A stretch of 64,000 nucleotides of DNA from an uncultured Lachnospiraceae bacterium (GCA_910578715.1 CAJTRL010000002.1:1-64000); one strand, 5' to 3'. Numbered from the stretch's first letter, positions 1 to 9,395 are shown. A program made the numbers and translations. Notes: a model not told the origin generated them from the letters alone.

Positions 1-118
1 CCCTGGAAAAGCGCCGGCACTTAGCGAAAAGGCAGCTATGCTGCATTTGAGCTTAGTACCGTTGCTGCTTTTCGCGGAGCGCAAGCGTGCCTCCAAAGAG
101 AACTATGCCCTGGCCGGA
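1..118 (-). repeat. Structured repeat family A, copy 1 (cut by window edge)
   Basis: This is the reverse-complement orientation of the element also found at 8138, 24066 and 54126. Shared blocks are the hairpin GGAGCGCAAGCGTGCCTCC, the AAAGAGAA block, CTTAGTACCG and the TTAGCGAAAAGGCAGC block, all read on the + strand. The arm after AAAGAGAA (CTATGCCCTGGCCGG) is specific to this copy, and its partner arm would lie off the left edge. Seen directly by comparison within the window; function unknown. Confidence 0.75.
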
Positions 119-167
119 CGCTCGTAAGCCGTTACAAAGAATAAGTCTCAAGGAGGTTGGTTATCAA

Positions 168-1970
168 ATGGCAGAAAACAGATTAGTTGGGGATTATCCG
201 GTAATTGGTATCAGACCGACGATTGACGGTCGGAGAGGCGCATTGAAGGTCAGAGAATCTCTGGAAGACCAGACGATGAATATGGCAAAATCGGCGGCAA
301 AACTGTTCGAGGAGAATTTGAAATATTCAAACGGCGAGCCGGTGAAAGTCGTGATTGCCGATACGACAATCGGGCGCGTCGGGGAAGCGGCGGCCTGTGC
401 TGCGAAATTTAAAAAAGAAGGCGTTGACATTACACTTACCGTTACGCCCTGCTGGTGCTACGGTGCGGAAACGATGGATATGGACCCGATGACGATTAAG
501 GCCGTATGGGGCTTTAACGGAACGGAGCGTCCGGGTGCGGTATACCTTGCGTCCGTGCTGGCAACCCATGCACAGAAAGGACTTCCGGCATTCGGCATTT
601 ACGGACATGAAGTTCAGGATATGGACGACACTTCCATACCGGAAGACGTAAAAGAAAAATTGCTTCGGTTCGGCCGTGCGGCTGTTGCGGCGGCTACCAT
701 GAGAGGAAAGTCTTATCTGCAGATTGGCTCCGTAACGATGGGCATCGGCGGTTCCATTATCGACCCGGCATTTATAGAAGAATATTTGGGGATGCGCGTG
801 GAATCCGTGGATGAAGTGGAAGTTATCCGCCGTATGACGAAAGAAATTTATGACAAGGCCGAATATGAGAAGGCGCTGAAATGGACCAAAGAAAAATGTA
901 AGGAAGGCTATGACAAGAACCCTGATTTCGTAAAGGCTTCCGACGAAGAAAAGGAAAAGACATGGGAATTTGTCGTTAAAATGATGGTTATCATCAAAGA
1001 CCTGATGAACGGCAACAAGAATCTGCCGGAAGGCTGCGAGGAAGAGATGGTAGGCCATAACGCGATTGCGGCGGGATTCCAGGGGCAGCGTCAGTGGACG
1101 GACTTCTATCCGAACTGCGATTTCCCGGAAGCGCTGTTAAATACATCGTTTGACTGGAACGGCGCGAGAGAGCCTTATATTCTGGCAACCGAAAACGACG
1201 TCCTGAATGGACTCGGCATGCTGTTTATGAAGCTGCTTACGAACCGCGCGCAGATTTTCGCGGATGTTCGTACTTACTGGAGCGGGGATGCGGTAAAACG
1301 TGTGACGGGATATGATATCGAAGGTCATGCGAAAGACGCGGACGGCTTTATTCATCTGATTAATTCCGGCGCGGCATGTCTGGATGCCTGCGGTGAAGCG
1401 AAGGATGCGGACGGCAACGGCGTGATGAAACCCTGGTATGAAATAACGGAAGCGGACCAGGATGCCATCATGAACGCGACGGAATGGTGTGCGGCTGATA
1501 GCGGATATTTCCGCGGCGGCGGCTTTTCGTCCAGATTTGAAACGAAAGCGGAGATGCCTGTCACGATGATGCGTCTGAATCTCGTAAAGAATCTTGGCCC
1601 CGTTCTTCAGATTGCGGAAGGCTGGACGGTACATCTTCCGGAGAAAGTATCGGATACGCTCTGGAAACGTACAGACTATACATGGCCGTGTACATGGTTT
1701 GCACCGAGATGCACGGGCGAAGGTTATTTCAAGACCGCTTATGACGTAATGAATAACTGGGGCGCAAATCACGGCGCAATCAGTTATGGACATATCGGCG
1801 CGGACCTTATTACATTCGCTTCGATTCTGCGGATTCCGGTATGTATGCACAATGTGCCGGAAGAGAAGCTGTTCCGCCCGGCGGCATGGAATGCGTTCGG
1901 TTCCGACAGAGAAGGACAGGATTTCAGAGCATGCGGCGCATACGGCCCGATGTATAAGACAATTAAATAG
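168..1970 (+). CDS. fucI: L-fucose isomerase
   Basis: Converts L-fucose to L-fuculose in the cytoplasm (Mn2+-dependent family). The 600-residue length fits FucI, and the protein keeps family stretches such as the N-terminal [13 protein letters not shown] and the C-terminal [16 protein letters not shown]. Start chosen at ATG 168 because AGGAGG lies at 151-156. An in-frame start at 87 would run through repeat A and has no ribosome site. A strong hairpin follows the stop. The mutarotase (16712) and probable fuculokinase (17833) lie downstream beyond an inserted-looking gat-like cluster, and the aldolase sits in the microcompartment operon at 28739. Family assignment is firm. L-fucose rather than D-arabinose as substrate is inferred from these neighbours. 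Confidence 0.93.
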   Translation: MAENRLVGDYPVIGIRPTIDGRRGALKVRESLEDQTMNMAKSAAKLFEENLKYSNGEPVKVVIADTTIGRVGEAAACAAKFKKEGVDITLTVTPCWCYGAETMDMDPMTIKAVWGFNGTERPGAVYLASVLATHAQKGLPAFGIYGHEVQDMDDTSIPEDVKEKLLRFGRAAVAAATMRGKSYLQIGSVTMGIGGSIIDPAFIEEYLGMRVESVDEVEVIRRMTKEIYDKAEYEKALKWTKEKCKEGYDKNPDFVKASDEEKEKTWEFVVKMMVIIKDLMNGNKNLPEGCEEEMVGHNAIAAGFQGQRQWTDFYPNCDFPEALLNTSFDWNGAREPYILATENDVLNGLGMLFMKLLTNRAQIFADVRTYWSGDAVKRVTGYDIEGHAKDADGFIHLINSGAACLDACGEAKDADGNGVMKPWYEITEADQDAIMNATEWCAADSGYFRGGGFSSRFETKAEMPVTMMRLNLVKNLGPVLQIAEGWTVHLPEKVSDTLWKRTDYTWPCTWFAPRCTGEGYFKTAYDVMNNWGANHGAISYGHIGADLITFASILRIPVCMHNVPEEKLFRPAAWNAFGSDREGQDFRACGAYGPMYKTIK

Positions 1971-1986
1971 AAATGTTAAGATTTCA

Positions 1987-2053
1987 TTCTTCCCATCATT
2001 CCGGCACATCCGGTACAAATGATGGGAAGAACGCCGTATTTTAGGCGTTCTTT
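1987..2053 (+). terminator. Tandem terminator hairpins after fucI
   Basis: A 14-bp perfect stem pairs 1987-2000 (TTCTTCCCATCATT) with 2018-2031. A second stem pairs GAACGCC at 2029-2035 with GGCGTTC at 2044-2050 and is followed by TTT. The two stems overlap by three bases. They sit directly after the fucI stop and before the next gene's promoter. Confidence 0.75.
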
Positions 2054-2054
2054 C

Positions 2055-2137
2055 GTGTGAGAAAGGTCTGCCTGGCGGACCGTAGAAGTTCTTGGCGAAA
2101 CAGCTTTTGCTGTGAGCCTTAGAACTTCTTCTCACAC
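2055..2137 (-). repeat. Structured repeat family C, copy 1
   Basis: Bounded by GTGTGAGAA (2055-2063) and its complement TTCTCACAC (2129-2137), with inner arms AGAAGTTCT (2084-2092) and AGAACTTCT (2121-2129). Its reverse complement matches the element at 31405-31485, including AAGAACTTCTACGG and the CCGC-AGGC-GACCTT block. The end arms differ between copies but remain self-complementary. It abuts the promoter of the next gene. Confidence 0.75.
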
Positions 2138-2147
2138 TTGCTTCCTG

Positions 2148-2156
2148 TGATATAAT
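2148..2156 (+). promoter_or_regulatory. Extended -10 promoter of the lacI-type gene
   Basis: TGATATAAT, an extended -10 with consensus TATAAT at 2151-2156. No good -35 is visible because the upstream sequence belongs to the end of repeat C. About 85 bases of leader would precede the ATG at 2241. Confidence 0.5.
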
Positions 2157-2240
2157 GAATGGTATATGAACCACACAGTAATATCATGGGAGGCTTTTTT
2201 TATAACCAGAGGCCTTTTATAACAGAGGAGTTGAGATTCT

Positions 2241-3263
2241 ATGCCGGCAACGATAAGAGACATTAAAGAAAAGACTGGATTATCCCTCGCTACCATTTCC
2301 AAATATCTGAACGGCGGCAATGTGCTTCCGGAAAACAGAGTCCGGATTGAGGCGGCCATAAAAGAGCTCCATTATGAAGTAAATGAGATTGCCAGAGGAC
2401 TTGTCACGAACAGGACAAGGACGGTGGGGGTAGTGGTTTACAGTGTGGAAAGTCTTTTTAACGGGACGCTGCTGCATCATATCGGCAATGCCCTTAGAAA
2501 GGAAAAATACGGCATTTTAATCTGCGATTCCTGTAACGACGAGAAAATAGAAGCGGAAAATATCCGTTTTCTTTTGAACAAAAAAGTGGACGGCATCATT
2601 GTAGTACCCGTTTCCAGAAAAGCCCGTTTTTTAAAACCCGCACAGGATGCGGGTGTGCCGGTCGTTCTGATGGACCGCTCTTTCCAGAATGCGGAGTTCG
2701 ACTGTGTACGCATTGATAACCGGATGGCGGCCTTCCGGGCGGTCAACATTCTGATAGAAAATAATCACAAAAAAATTGCGGTTATCTGTTCGGACAGCGA
2801 AAACGAATATACAGGCTTCGAGCGCTATAAAGGCTATCTCGACGCCGTGGAACAGGCCGGAATAGAAATTCCGGCGCAGTACCGGAAACTGGGAAATCAT
2901 TCCATCGAGTTCGGGCAGAAAAGCATGCGGGAACTGCTTGCGCTGGAAGACCGTCCGACGGCTGTTTTCATGAGCAATTATGAGATAACGCTCGGTGCTG
3001 TTATGGCACTGAACGAATCCGGCATGCAGTGTCCCGAGGATATCTCCATGCTCGGCTTTGACGATTTGATTCTTTCCCACCTGTTAAAACCGCAGATGCA
3101 CATGGTCATCCAGCCGATGAAAGAAATGAGCGAGAAGGCTGTGGAAATTCTGCTCCACCATGTCAGGAACAAAGGCAAGAAGGGAAAAAAGGAAGATATC
3201 CCGGTGGAAGTCATCATGGGGACGAGAATCCGGGAAGGCAATTCGGTGGCGCGGCTGTTGTAG
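2241..3263 (+). CDS. LacI/GalR-family transcriptional regulator
   Basis: A 340-residue repressor-type protein. Residues 1-55 form the helix-turn-helix and hinge helix (TIRDIKEKTGLSLATISKYL, then VRIEAAIKELHY). The remainder is a periplasmic-binding-protein-like sugar-sensing domain starting near TVGVVVYSVES. GAGGAG precedes ATG 2241. Likely targets are the LacI-type palindromes at 5184-5203 and 10869-10888, which stand just downstream of the promoters of the FGGY kinase and gatY. That link is inferred from proximity and site type. It has its own extended -10 promoter. The inducer is unknown: L-fucose, or a gat-pathway sugar or polyol, are the candidates given the neighbours. Confidence 0.88.
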   Translation: MPATIRDIKEKTGLSLATISKYLNGGNVLPENRVRIEAAIKELHYEVNEIARGLVTNRTRTVGVVVYSVESLFNGTLLHHIGNALRKEKYGILICDSCNDEKIEAENIRFLLNKKVDGIIVVPVSRKARFLKPAQDAGVPVVLMDRSFQNAEFDCVRIDNRMAAFRAVNILIENNHKKIAVICSDSENEYTGFERYKGYLDAVEQAGIEIPAQYRKLGNHSIEFGQKSMRELLALEDRPTAVFMSNYEITLGAVMALNESGMQCPEDISMLGFDDLILSHLLKPQMHMVIQPMKEMSEKAVEILLHHVRNKGKKGKKEDIPVEVIMGTRIREGNSVARLL

Positions 3264-3347
3264 GAGTATATGTTGCTGATACGGGATTGCTTTCTATAGA
3301 TACACGGACGTTGATGTTTATAATGTATATGGCGTTGGAAGAAAGGC

Positions 3348-5006
3348 ATGGTTGTTCGTGTGAAAAGATATTATTTTAAACTGCTGATAGTAATGGTTAT
3401 GTTTTTGGGTCTGCTTACGGCATGCGGCGGAAACAATGGGAAATCCCGGATGACCGCTTCTGTGGCGATGGTTACTGAAAACGGAATGAGTAAACTGAAT
3501 CAAAATCCGGCCGCCATTCTTTCCGCATCTTTCTCTAAATTTGTCGTGAAAAAAACGGACCCGGTCGTAGGGACATGGACGAATAAAAGATTTGTTTACA
3601 GCGGGCTCGGACGGTGGGAAGAGGTTTATGAGACTTCTTTTTCTCCCGATGGAAAGGCGGCGCATTACGGAAACCGGAATTTTGACACAGGCACCTGGAC
3701 GCGCGTCGATGAAAAGACAGTCGTCGCGTATTTTGATGATTGCGCTTATACTGCGGTTGGCGGCTTTACATACAGACTGCCGCCCTATCAGGTTATTTAT
3801 ACTTGCGGTGAGAGTGCAAAGACGCTGGACCGCCGGACCGACAGGGAGGATAAACTGACTTACGAAAGCGATGGCGTTTTCTATGAAGCTACGGATTTTG
3901 ATACTTATGAAGAGCCGCTTTCTTATATCAGTGATGAGTATTGCGTGGAATATATGGACTCGGATTATTATCCCTATCCGGAAGAAATCGAATACTGTAC
4001 AGAGCTGGAAAAAGAACTGTTATCCCATGCAGAGGATTTGATTTCTGGAAAAAAAGTGGAACTGGAACGGGCTGATTTTCCTTATGAATTACGGAGCGCC
4101 TCATCTTATGACTTTACCGGAGACGGGAAGCCGGAGCTTTGTGTCTATGTGGAAATGTGCGGTCATGCTTCCGACAATTCCGGCGCTTTTTATATTCTTT
4201 CTCAAAAACCTGACGGCGAATATACAGTACTGTCCAAGAATACGGATTTCCGGGCCGGTTATACGGATATTTTAGCGCCGGATGGAACGGAGCTGCTCGT
4301 AATATCCGGTTATAACAGCGCTTCCTCCTGGAAAGGCGGTGTTCGAATCCATTTGAGCTGGCGGAATAATCAAATCGTTGTGGACCGCGAAGAATCTTAT
4401 GGTTTCCATTGGGATTTGCCCCTTGTCAACCATATCAATGATTATCAAAGCGGCAAGTTTTATGTGTATGTGTCCCGCGAAACAGATACGGAGGGTACCG
4501 GCTACGGAAGCTATGTCGATATCGGGCAAAGTCTGAAGATAGACGAAGAAACGTTTGCACCTTTACAGGTTCCGTTTACAGGTTATGAAATTTATCAGGA
4601 AAATTATCCTGGCGTCTATTCTTTGTGGAGTCCTTTTGATGAAGAATGGTGGCAGGACGGCGGCAGTTACCCGGAAGATGAAGAAGCCTATGGCAGAAGG
4701 GCGGACTGGGCGATTACCGCTGTGGACGACAACCCGGATGAAATGTTGCGGGAAGCCGTGGAAAAGTCCGGGATGAATCTGGAAAAGAGGGCCTATCCCT
4801 GGACATCGGAAACCAAAAAGAATGTTATGGAGCTGCTCCGCTGTCCGGTGGCGGATTATTATTACCAGTCAGATTATTACGCGGCTGTTTATATGCGGGG
4901 AGAAATTGGCTTTTATGAAAAAGAGATACTGGCCGACGGATATGGGGAAGAGTGGGTATTGATGAACCCCGATGAAGGAGGAATACTCCCGTCCTTACGA
5001 TGGTAG
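3348..5006 (+). CDS. Putative lipoprotein of unknown function
   Basis: A 552-residue secreted lipoprotein: a basic N-terminus and hydrophobic segment (KLLIVMVMFLGLL) end in the lipobox LLTAC, so the mature protein would be lipid-anchored at the Cys. The mature part is acidic and Tyr-rich, with a WTNKRF/DTGTWTRVDEKTVVAYF stretch that looks like a small beta-rich domain, and a later segment (DFTGDGKPELCVYVE) resembling FG-GAP or EF-hand-like repeats. I do not recognise a catalytic family. The start is uncertain: GAAAGG (3341-3346) is only one base from ATG 3348, and an in-frame GTG at 3360 lies 13 bases away. It precedes the FGGY kinase but is separated from it by a strong promoter. Confidence 0.7.
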   Translation: MVVRVKRYYFKLLIVMVMFLGLLTACGGNNGKSRMTASVAMVTENGMSKLNQNPAAILSASFSKFVVKKTDPVVGTWTNKRFVYSGLGRWEEVYETSFSPDGKAAHYGNRNFDTGTWTRVDEKTVVAYFDDCAYTAVGGFTYRLPPYQVIYTCGESAKTLDRRTDREDKLTYESDGVFYEATDFDTYEEPLSYISDEYCVEYMDSDYYPYPEEIEYCTELEKELLSHAEDLISGKKVELERADFPYELRSASSYDFTGDGKPELCVYVEMCGHASDNSGAFYILSQKPDGEYTVLSKNTDFRAGYTDILAPDGTELLVISGYNSASSWKGGVRIHLSWRNNQIVVDREESYGFHWDLPLVNHINDYQSGKFYVYVSRETDTEGTGYGSYVDIGQSLKIDEETFAPLQVPFTGYEIYQENYPGVYSLWSPFDEEWWQDGGSYPEDEEAYGRRADWAITAVDDNPDEMLREAVEKSGMNLEKRAYPWTSETKKNVMELLRCPVADYYYQSDYYAAVYMRGEIGFYEKEILADGYGEEWVLMNPDEGGILPSLRW

Positions 5007-5056
5007 CCGGGCTGTGCGCAAAACGATGGAAAAAGCGCAAAATGTTTCAAAAGCGC

Positions 5057-5070
5057 AAACCGTTTCGCAA
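5057..5070 (+). promoter_or_regulatory. Possible weak upstream LacI-type site
   Basis: The sequence CAAACCGTTTCG and its flanking GCG/CGC resemble the operator at 5184 with mismatches. It lies about 45 bases upstream of the -35 box, where an auxiliary operator could allow looping. Similarity is partial, so this is tentative. Confidence 0.3.
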
Positions 5071-5113
5071 ATACATTATAAAATATAAAACATACAAAAA
5101 ATGCGAAACTTCA

Positions 5114-5142
5114 TTGACAATCATAAAAACCGTGTATATAAT
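5114..5142 (+). promoter_or_regulatory. Sigma-A promoter of the FGGY kinase
   Basis: Perfect TTGACA at 5114-5119, a 17-base spacer, and perfect TATAAT at 5137-5142. The region around it is AT-rich. The operator palindrome at 5184-5203 lies about 35 bases downstream of the expected start of transcription. Confidence 0.88.
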
Positions 5143-5183
5143 GAAATTATAAATTTTTGACATTTTTATTATTTTTTTAATTT

Positions 5184-5203
5184 AGAGCGAAACGTTTCGC
5201 TCT
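5184..5203 (+). promoter_or_regulatory. LacI-family operator in the kinase leader
   Basis: A perfect 20-bp palindrome, AGAGCGAAACGTTTCGCTCT, with the central ACGT typical of LacI/GalR sites. A closely related site lies at 10869-10888. Its position downstream of the promoter suggests blocking of elongation or of early initiation complexes. The regulator is inferred to be the LacI-type protein encoded at 2241. Confidence 0.85.
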
Positions 5204-5215
5204 GTATGGAGGACT

Positions 5216-6694
5216 ATGAAACGGCAATTATTGGGGATTGATATCGGAACGAGCGCCTGTAAAGTCGCGGTGTTCGACGAAGAAGGAAAGGTGCTGGCAC
5301 AGGCGAACCGGCCTTACCGGGTGTATTATCCGCAGAGCGGGTGGGCAGAACAGAACCCGGAAGAATGGTGGGAAGCAATCTGCGACGCTGTCAGGGAAGT
5401 GCTTTCCGAAGAAAGCGTAAACGCGGAACTGATAAAAGGAATCGGAGTGGACGGCCAGAGCTGGTCGGCCATTCCGGTGGATGAAAATGGCAGCGTCTTA
5501 CATAATACGCCGATTTGGATGGATACGAGAGCCAGATATCTTTGTGAAAGAGTGAAGGAAGAAATCGGCGCCGATGAGATTTTCCGGGTGGCGGGCAATG
5601 ATTTTCTGCCTTCTTATGTAACGCCGAAGCTGCTCTGGTTCAAGGAGGAAAGGCCGGAAATATTTCAAAAGACATCGAAATTTCTACAGAGCAACAGCTA
5701 CATTGTTATGAAGCTGACCGGAGAAATGAGCCAGGAATACTCCCAGTGCTACGGATTGCATTTTTTTCACATGGAAAAACGCACCTATGATAGTGCGCTG
5801 GCGGAAAAAATGGGATTGTCACCGGAATTGATGCCGAAGCTGTATGCCTGTGATGAAATTGTCGGAAGCGTGACGAAAGAAGCGGCGGAGAAAACGGGAC
5901 TGAAAGCCGGAACGCCGGTTGTGGCGGGCGGTCTGGATGCTGCCTGCGGCGCGTTGGGGGCCGGAGTGTACCGGCCGGGAGAAACACAGGAACAGGGCGG
6001 ACAGGCGGGCGGCATGAGCATTTGCACCGACAGAGCCCTTTCCCACAAAGCGCTGATTCTCGGCACCCATGTGGTTCCGGGACTATGGCTTTTACAGGGC
6101 GGAACAGTTGGCGGCGGAGGTACGTTGAAATGGTTCCGACAGGAGCTTGGCAGCGGGCTGTCCTTTGATGAGCTGACGGCGGAGGCTGCCAGAGTTTCTC
6201 CCGGCTCGGACGGCGTTCTTTTTCTTCCCTATATGGCGGGAGAACGTTCTCCTGTCTGGAATCCCGATGCGAAAGGCGTCTTTTACGGACTGTCTTTTGA
6301 CAAGACAAGAGGACATATGATTCGTGCGGTTCTGGAAGGCGTGGCTTTTTCCCTAGAACATAATCTGCGGACGGCGGCCGAGACAGGCATTTCTGTGGAT
6401 TCACTGAATGCGATGGGCGGGGCGTCCAATTCCGTCCTCTGGACACAGATTAAGGCAGATGTCACGGGCAAAACAATCCGCGTGCCTTCGTCCGATACGG
6501 CAACGACGCTGGGCGCGGCGATTCTGGCGGGCGTAGGCTGCGGTCTTTACGGAAGTTATGATGAGGCGGTTGGCCGGACGATACGGATAACGAGAGTACA
6601 GGAACCGAATCCGCAGAATAAAGCGGTTTATGACCGGGCAATGGAACGGTATCTGCGGTTATATGAGGATTTGAAGGAAGGATTTTCGGTGTAA
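5216..6694 (+). CDS. FGGY-family carbohydrate kinase (xylulokinase-like)
   Basis: ATP-dependent sugar kinase of 492 residues. It begins with LLGIDIGTSACKVAVFDEEGK (phosphate-1 motif), has GGLDAACGALGAG in the centre with the conserved catalytic-type Asp, and MGGASNSVLWTQIKADVTGK near the C-terminus. The size and the SGWAEQNPEEWW stretch resemble xylulokinase. GGAGG ends just before ATG 5216. It is driven by its own promoter with a LacI-type operator in the leader. A second FGGY kinase at 17833 is rhamnulokinase-like and fits fuculose, so this one more likely phosphorylates the ketose made by the GatD-like enzyme downstream. Substrate specificity cannot be read from the sequence. Confidence 0.88.
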   Translation: MKRQLLGIDIGTSACKVAVFDEEGKVLAQANRPYRVYYPQSGWAEQNPEEWWEAICDAVREVLSEESVNAELIKGIGVDGQSWSAIPVDENGSVLHNTPIWMDTRARYLCERVKEEIGADEIFRVAGNDFLPSYVTPKLLWFKEERPEIFQKTSKFLQSNSYIVMKLTGEMSQEYSQCYGLHFFHMEKRTYDSALAEKMGLSPELMPKLYACDEIVGSVTKEAAEKTGLKAGTPVVAGGLDAACGALGAGVYRPGETQEQGGQAGGMSICTDRALSHKALILGTHVVPGLWLLQGGTVGGGGTLKWFRQELGSGLSFDELTAEAARVSPGSDGVLFLPYMAGERSPVWNPDAKGVFYGLSFDKTRGHMIRAVLEGVAFSLEHNLRTAAETGISVDSLNAMGGASNSVLWTQIKADVTGKTIRVPSSDTATTLGAAILAGVGCGLYGSYDEAVGRTIRITRVQEPNPQNKAVYDRAMERYLRLYEDLKEGFSV

Positions 6695-6697
6695 TTG

Positions 6698-7006
6698 TAG
6701 GATTCGGGTGTCAAAAGGTGACATTTAAAAAAGAAATCGGCATAATGCACAAATGTTCTCTCGTGTCCGGTTTCGTTAAATGGATTTTCTGAATATTCCG
6801 GTAAGGTATACGAAGCCGGACGCAACCGCCCGTCATTCGCATCCGTGCTCATTACGGGCTTTTCGGGACATCCATGTCCCCAAATTGCTGAAACTGAACG
6901 GAATATTAAGAAAATCTCATTCAACTTCACAGGACAATTTCGTGAACATTTTGTGCATTATGCCCTATACATTTTTATGAGGGAACCTTTTGACACCTGA
7001 ATCCTA
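6698..7006. repeat. Large fold-back element (about 308 bases)
   Basis: Two long imperfect inverted arms enclose three small hairpins. AGGATTCGGGTGTCAAAAGG at 6699-6718 pairs with the arm ending at 7005. The arms match again at CATAATGCACAAA-TGTTC (from 6741, paired with 6944-6962) and GATTTTCT-AATATTCCG (6783-6800, paired with 6899-6916). Inside lie CCGG..CCGG, CCCGT..ACGGG and GGGACATCCATGTCCC. It fills almost the whole gap between the FGGY kinase and the gatD-like gene. No gene is visible inside. It resembles a MITE or a large structured RNA. Confidence 0.8.
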
Positions 7007-7039
7007 TCTAAGTAATGGATATAAGAGGAGGAAGAAGAT

Positions 7040-8089
7040 ATGAAAGCTGGAGTAGTACATGCGAAAAACGATATTCGCTATGAAGAGATTCAGAAACCGG
7101 AAGTAACGCCGGGGAAAGTGCTGATTAAGGTGAAATATACCGGAATCTGTGGTTCCGATATCCCGCGGGTCAACGGGGACGCCTGTCATTATTTTCCGAA
7201 CGTGCTCGGCCATGAGTTTTCAGGAACGGTCGAGGAGGTCGGAGAAGGCGTTACCACCTTAAAGCCGGGCGACCGGGTGGCCGGCGTGCCGCTCGTGCCG
7301 TGTATGAAGTGCGCGGACTGCCAGAAAGGAAATTATTCCCTGTGCAGACATTACAGCTTTATCGGTTCCAGAGAGTTCGGAAGTTTTGCGGAATATGTGG
7401 TCGTGCCGGAAAAAAATGCCGTGAAATTCGACGAAGGAGTGAGCTTTGAAAAAGGCGCCTTTTTCGAACCGGCGACAGTCGCTTTGCACGGACTGCGCAG
7501 AGTGGAATACCGGGGAGGAAAAAGCGTTGCGATTCTGGGCGGCGGCACAATCGGCCTGATGACGATGCAGTGGGCGAAAATATTCGGTGCGCAGAAGGTT
7601 GCAGTTTTTGATATTCTGGACGAACGGCTGGAGCTTGCCAGGAGGCTTGGCGCGGATTACGGCGTCAATTCCGGCAAAGAGGACTTTATGGAACAGATAA
7701 AAGAAATTACCGGAGGCCGGGGTTTTGATTATGTTTATGAAACAGCGGGAAATACCATCACGATGAAGCTCGCTTTTAAGCTGGCGGCCAACAAGGCTCA
7801 GGTCTGCTTTATCGGAACGCCGACGAAAGACCTTTCTTTCAGCGTGGAAGAATGGGAGAATATGAACCGGAAAGAATTTATGCTGACAGGCTCCTGGATG
7901 AGCTATTCCGCGCCTTTCCCCGGAGACGAATGGGAACTGGCGGCGCATTATTTCAGAACGGGAGAACTTCAGTTTGACGATTCCTTTATTTATAAGAAGA
8001 TTCCTCTTTCCAAAATAGACGAGGCGTTTGAAATGTTCAAGACGCCGGGACTGGTGAAAGGGAAGATACTGATTGACAGCGAGGGTTAG
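7040..8089 (+). CDS. gatD: Zinc-dependent polyol dehydrogenase, GatD-like
   Basis: A medium-chain dehydrogenase of 349 residues. Catalytic zinc ligands are Cys37 (GICGSD) and His58-Glu59 (GHE). Structural zinc cysteines are at 88, 91, 94 and 102. The NAD-binding loop is ILGGGTIGL. The stretch GSWMSYSAPFPGDEWE is characteristic of galactitol-1-phosphate 5-dehydrogenase. GGAGGAAG precedes ATG 7040. In the classical route the substrate arrives phosphorylated by a PTS, but here an ABC importer and an FGGY kinase replace it, so the enzyme may oxidise an unphosphorylated polyol. Family resemblance to GatD is clear; the substrate is inferred. Confidence 0.85.
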   Translation: MKAGVVHAKNDIRYEEIQKPEVTPGKVLIKVKYTGICGSDIPRVNGDACHYFPNVLGHEFSGTVEEVGEGVTTLKPGDRVAGVPLVPCMKCADCQKGNYSLCRHYSFIGSREFGSFAEYVVVPEKNAVKFDEGVSFEKGAFFEPATVALHGLRRVEYRGGKSVAILGGGTIGLMTMQWAKIFGAQKVAVFDILDERLELARRLGADYGVNSGKEDFMEQIKEITGGRGFDYVYETAGNTITMKLAFKLAANKAQVCFIGTPTKDLSFSVEEWENMNRKEFMLTGSWMSYSAPFPGDEWELAAHYFRTGELQFDDSFIYKKIPLSKIDEAFEMFKTPGLVKGKILIDSEG

Positions 8090-8137
8090 GAAACAGAGGT
8101 GGAGTTTCAGCGGGATGGCGAAGTGGTGAGGCAGGCT

Positions 8138-8282
8138 GGCAGTCGGAAAAGTTTCCTCTGTGCAGCACGCTTTCGCTCCACTAAAAACGCAGCGGTACTA
8201 AGGATTTTGTACCACGAGTGGCCCAAAATCCAAGTGCCGGCGTTTTTACAGGGCTGCCCGGAGGAAATCTTTTCCGACTGCC
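8138..8282 (+). repeat. Structured repeat family A, copy 2
   Basis: Copy-specific arms GGCAGTCGGAAAAG (from 8138) and CTTTTCCGACTGCC (to 8282) enclose the conserved core: GCACGCTTTCGCTCC, ACGCAGCGGTACTAAG, then GTGCCGGCGTTTTTACAGGGC. It stands between the gatD-like and aldo/keto reductase genes, which are co-directional, so it would be transcribed with them. Confidence 0.75.
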
Positions 8283-8338
8283 ATAGCGCCGCGACAGAAC
8301 TTCGAGTATAACGAAAAATAGAAAGAGAGGACAGCAAT

Positions 8339-9349
8339 ATGGGTGTTGAGGCTTCAAAGGTTCCGCAGATTACATTAAATACAGGGGATAACATTCCGTG
8401 CATCGGGATGGGGACGTTTGGTTCGGACCGTTTCAGCGCGGACCAGGTGGCTGCCGCGGTGGCGGGAGGGCTCCGTGTGGGTTACCGGATGTTTGACTGC
8501 GCGGCATGTTATGGAAATGAGAAAGAAATCGGAGAGGTGTTCCGGGCCGCTTTTGATGAAGGAATTGTAGAAAGAAAAGACCTTTATATCATGACGAAGG
8601 TATGGAACGATATGCACCGGGAGGTGGAGAAATCCTGTCTGCAAAGCATCGCGGACTTACAATGTGACTATATTGATATGTTTTATATTCACTGGCCTTT
8701 CCCGAATTATCATGCGCCCCATTGCGGCGTGGATTCCAGGAACCCCGATTCCAGACCTTTTTCGGTGGAAGAATTTATGGACACATACAGGCAGTGTGAA
8801 GCGCTGGTGGACAAAGGACTGATTCGGCATATCGGCATTTCCAACATGACCATTCCGAAGCTGGAAGCCGTTATCGATAAATTCAGAATCAAACCGGCGG
8901 CGTGCGAGCTGGAGCTGCATCCGTGCTTTCAGCAGCAGGAGATTTTCGATTACCTGAAGGCGCACGATATCCAGCCGGTGGGATATATGCCAATCGGTTC
9001 TCCCCAGAGACCGGAACGGGATATGGAGCCGGAAGACGTTGCGGATATGCAGGTTCCCGAATTTGCGGCGATTGCGAAGGCACATGGCGTTCATCCGGCT
9101 ATCATTGCCCTGAAATGGGCGATACAGCGGGGGCAGATTCCGATTCCTTTTTCCACGCATAATTATGAGGCGAATCTGGAAGCAACCGTAACAGAGCCTC
9201 TGACGGAAGAGGAAATGCGGATTATTTCGACGCTTGAGAAAAATAACAGACTCGTTAAAGGACAGGTGTTCTTGTGGCCGGGCGCAACGGACTGGCATGA
9301 TTTGTGGGATGAAGACGGGGTTATTGTAAGCTGTCCGGACAATGAATAA
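8339..9349 (+). CDS. Aldo/keto reductase
   Basis: NAD(P)H-dependent reductase of 336 residues with an intact catalytic tetrad: Asp53, Tyr58, Lys87 and His118 (IHWP). The fold starts with MGTFG and a C-terminal cofactor segment is recognisable around IPIPFSTHNYEANLEA. GAGAGGA precedes ATG 8339. Lying between gatD- and gatZ-like genes, it probably interconverts an aldose and a polyol, or reduces a ketose, within the same pathway. It could alternatively reduce lactaldehyde from fucose. Family is certain, role inferred. Confidence 0.85.
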   Translation: MGVEASKVPQITLNTGDNIPCIGMGTFGSDRFSADQVAAAVAGGLRVGYRMFDCAACYGNEKEIGEVFRAAFDEGIVERKDLYIMTKVWNDMHREVEKSCLQSIADLQCDYIDMFYIHWPFPNYHAPHCGVDSRNPDSRPFSVEEFMDTYRQCEALVDKGLIRHIGISNMTIPKLEAVIDKFRIKPAACELELHPCFQQQEIFDYLKAHDIQPVGYMPIGSPQRPERDMEPEDVADMQVPEFAAIAKAHGVHPAIIALKWAIQRGQIPIPFSTHNYEANLEATVTEPLTEEEMRIISTLEKNNRLVKGQVFLWPGATDWHDLWDEDGVIVSCPDNE

Positions 9350-9395
9350 TAGAAATGTTGAATTTTTAAAGCAGAGAACGCGGGTTTGGAAATTC

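Noticed and set aside
87..167. Upstream extension of fucI to position 87
   Set aside because: It runs through repeat A, has no ribosome site, and the family N-terminus starts at 168 behind AGGAGG.
327..2174. Long open frames antisense to fucI
   Set aside because: They mirror the codon structure of fucI, have no ribosome sites and no recognisable domains.
5216..6694. Assignment of the first FGGY kinase as fuculokinase
   Set aside because: It is xylulokinase-like and shares its operator with gatY, while the rhamnulokinase-type enzyme beside fucU fits fuculose better.
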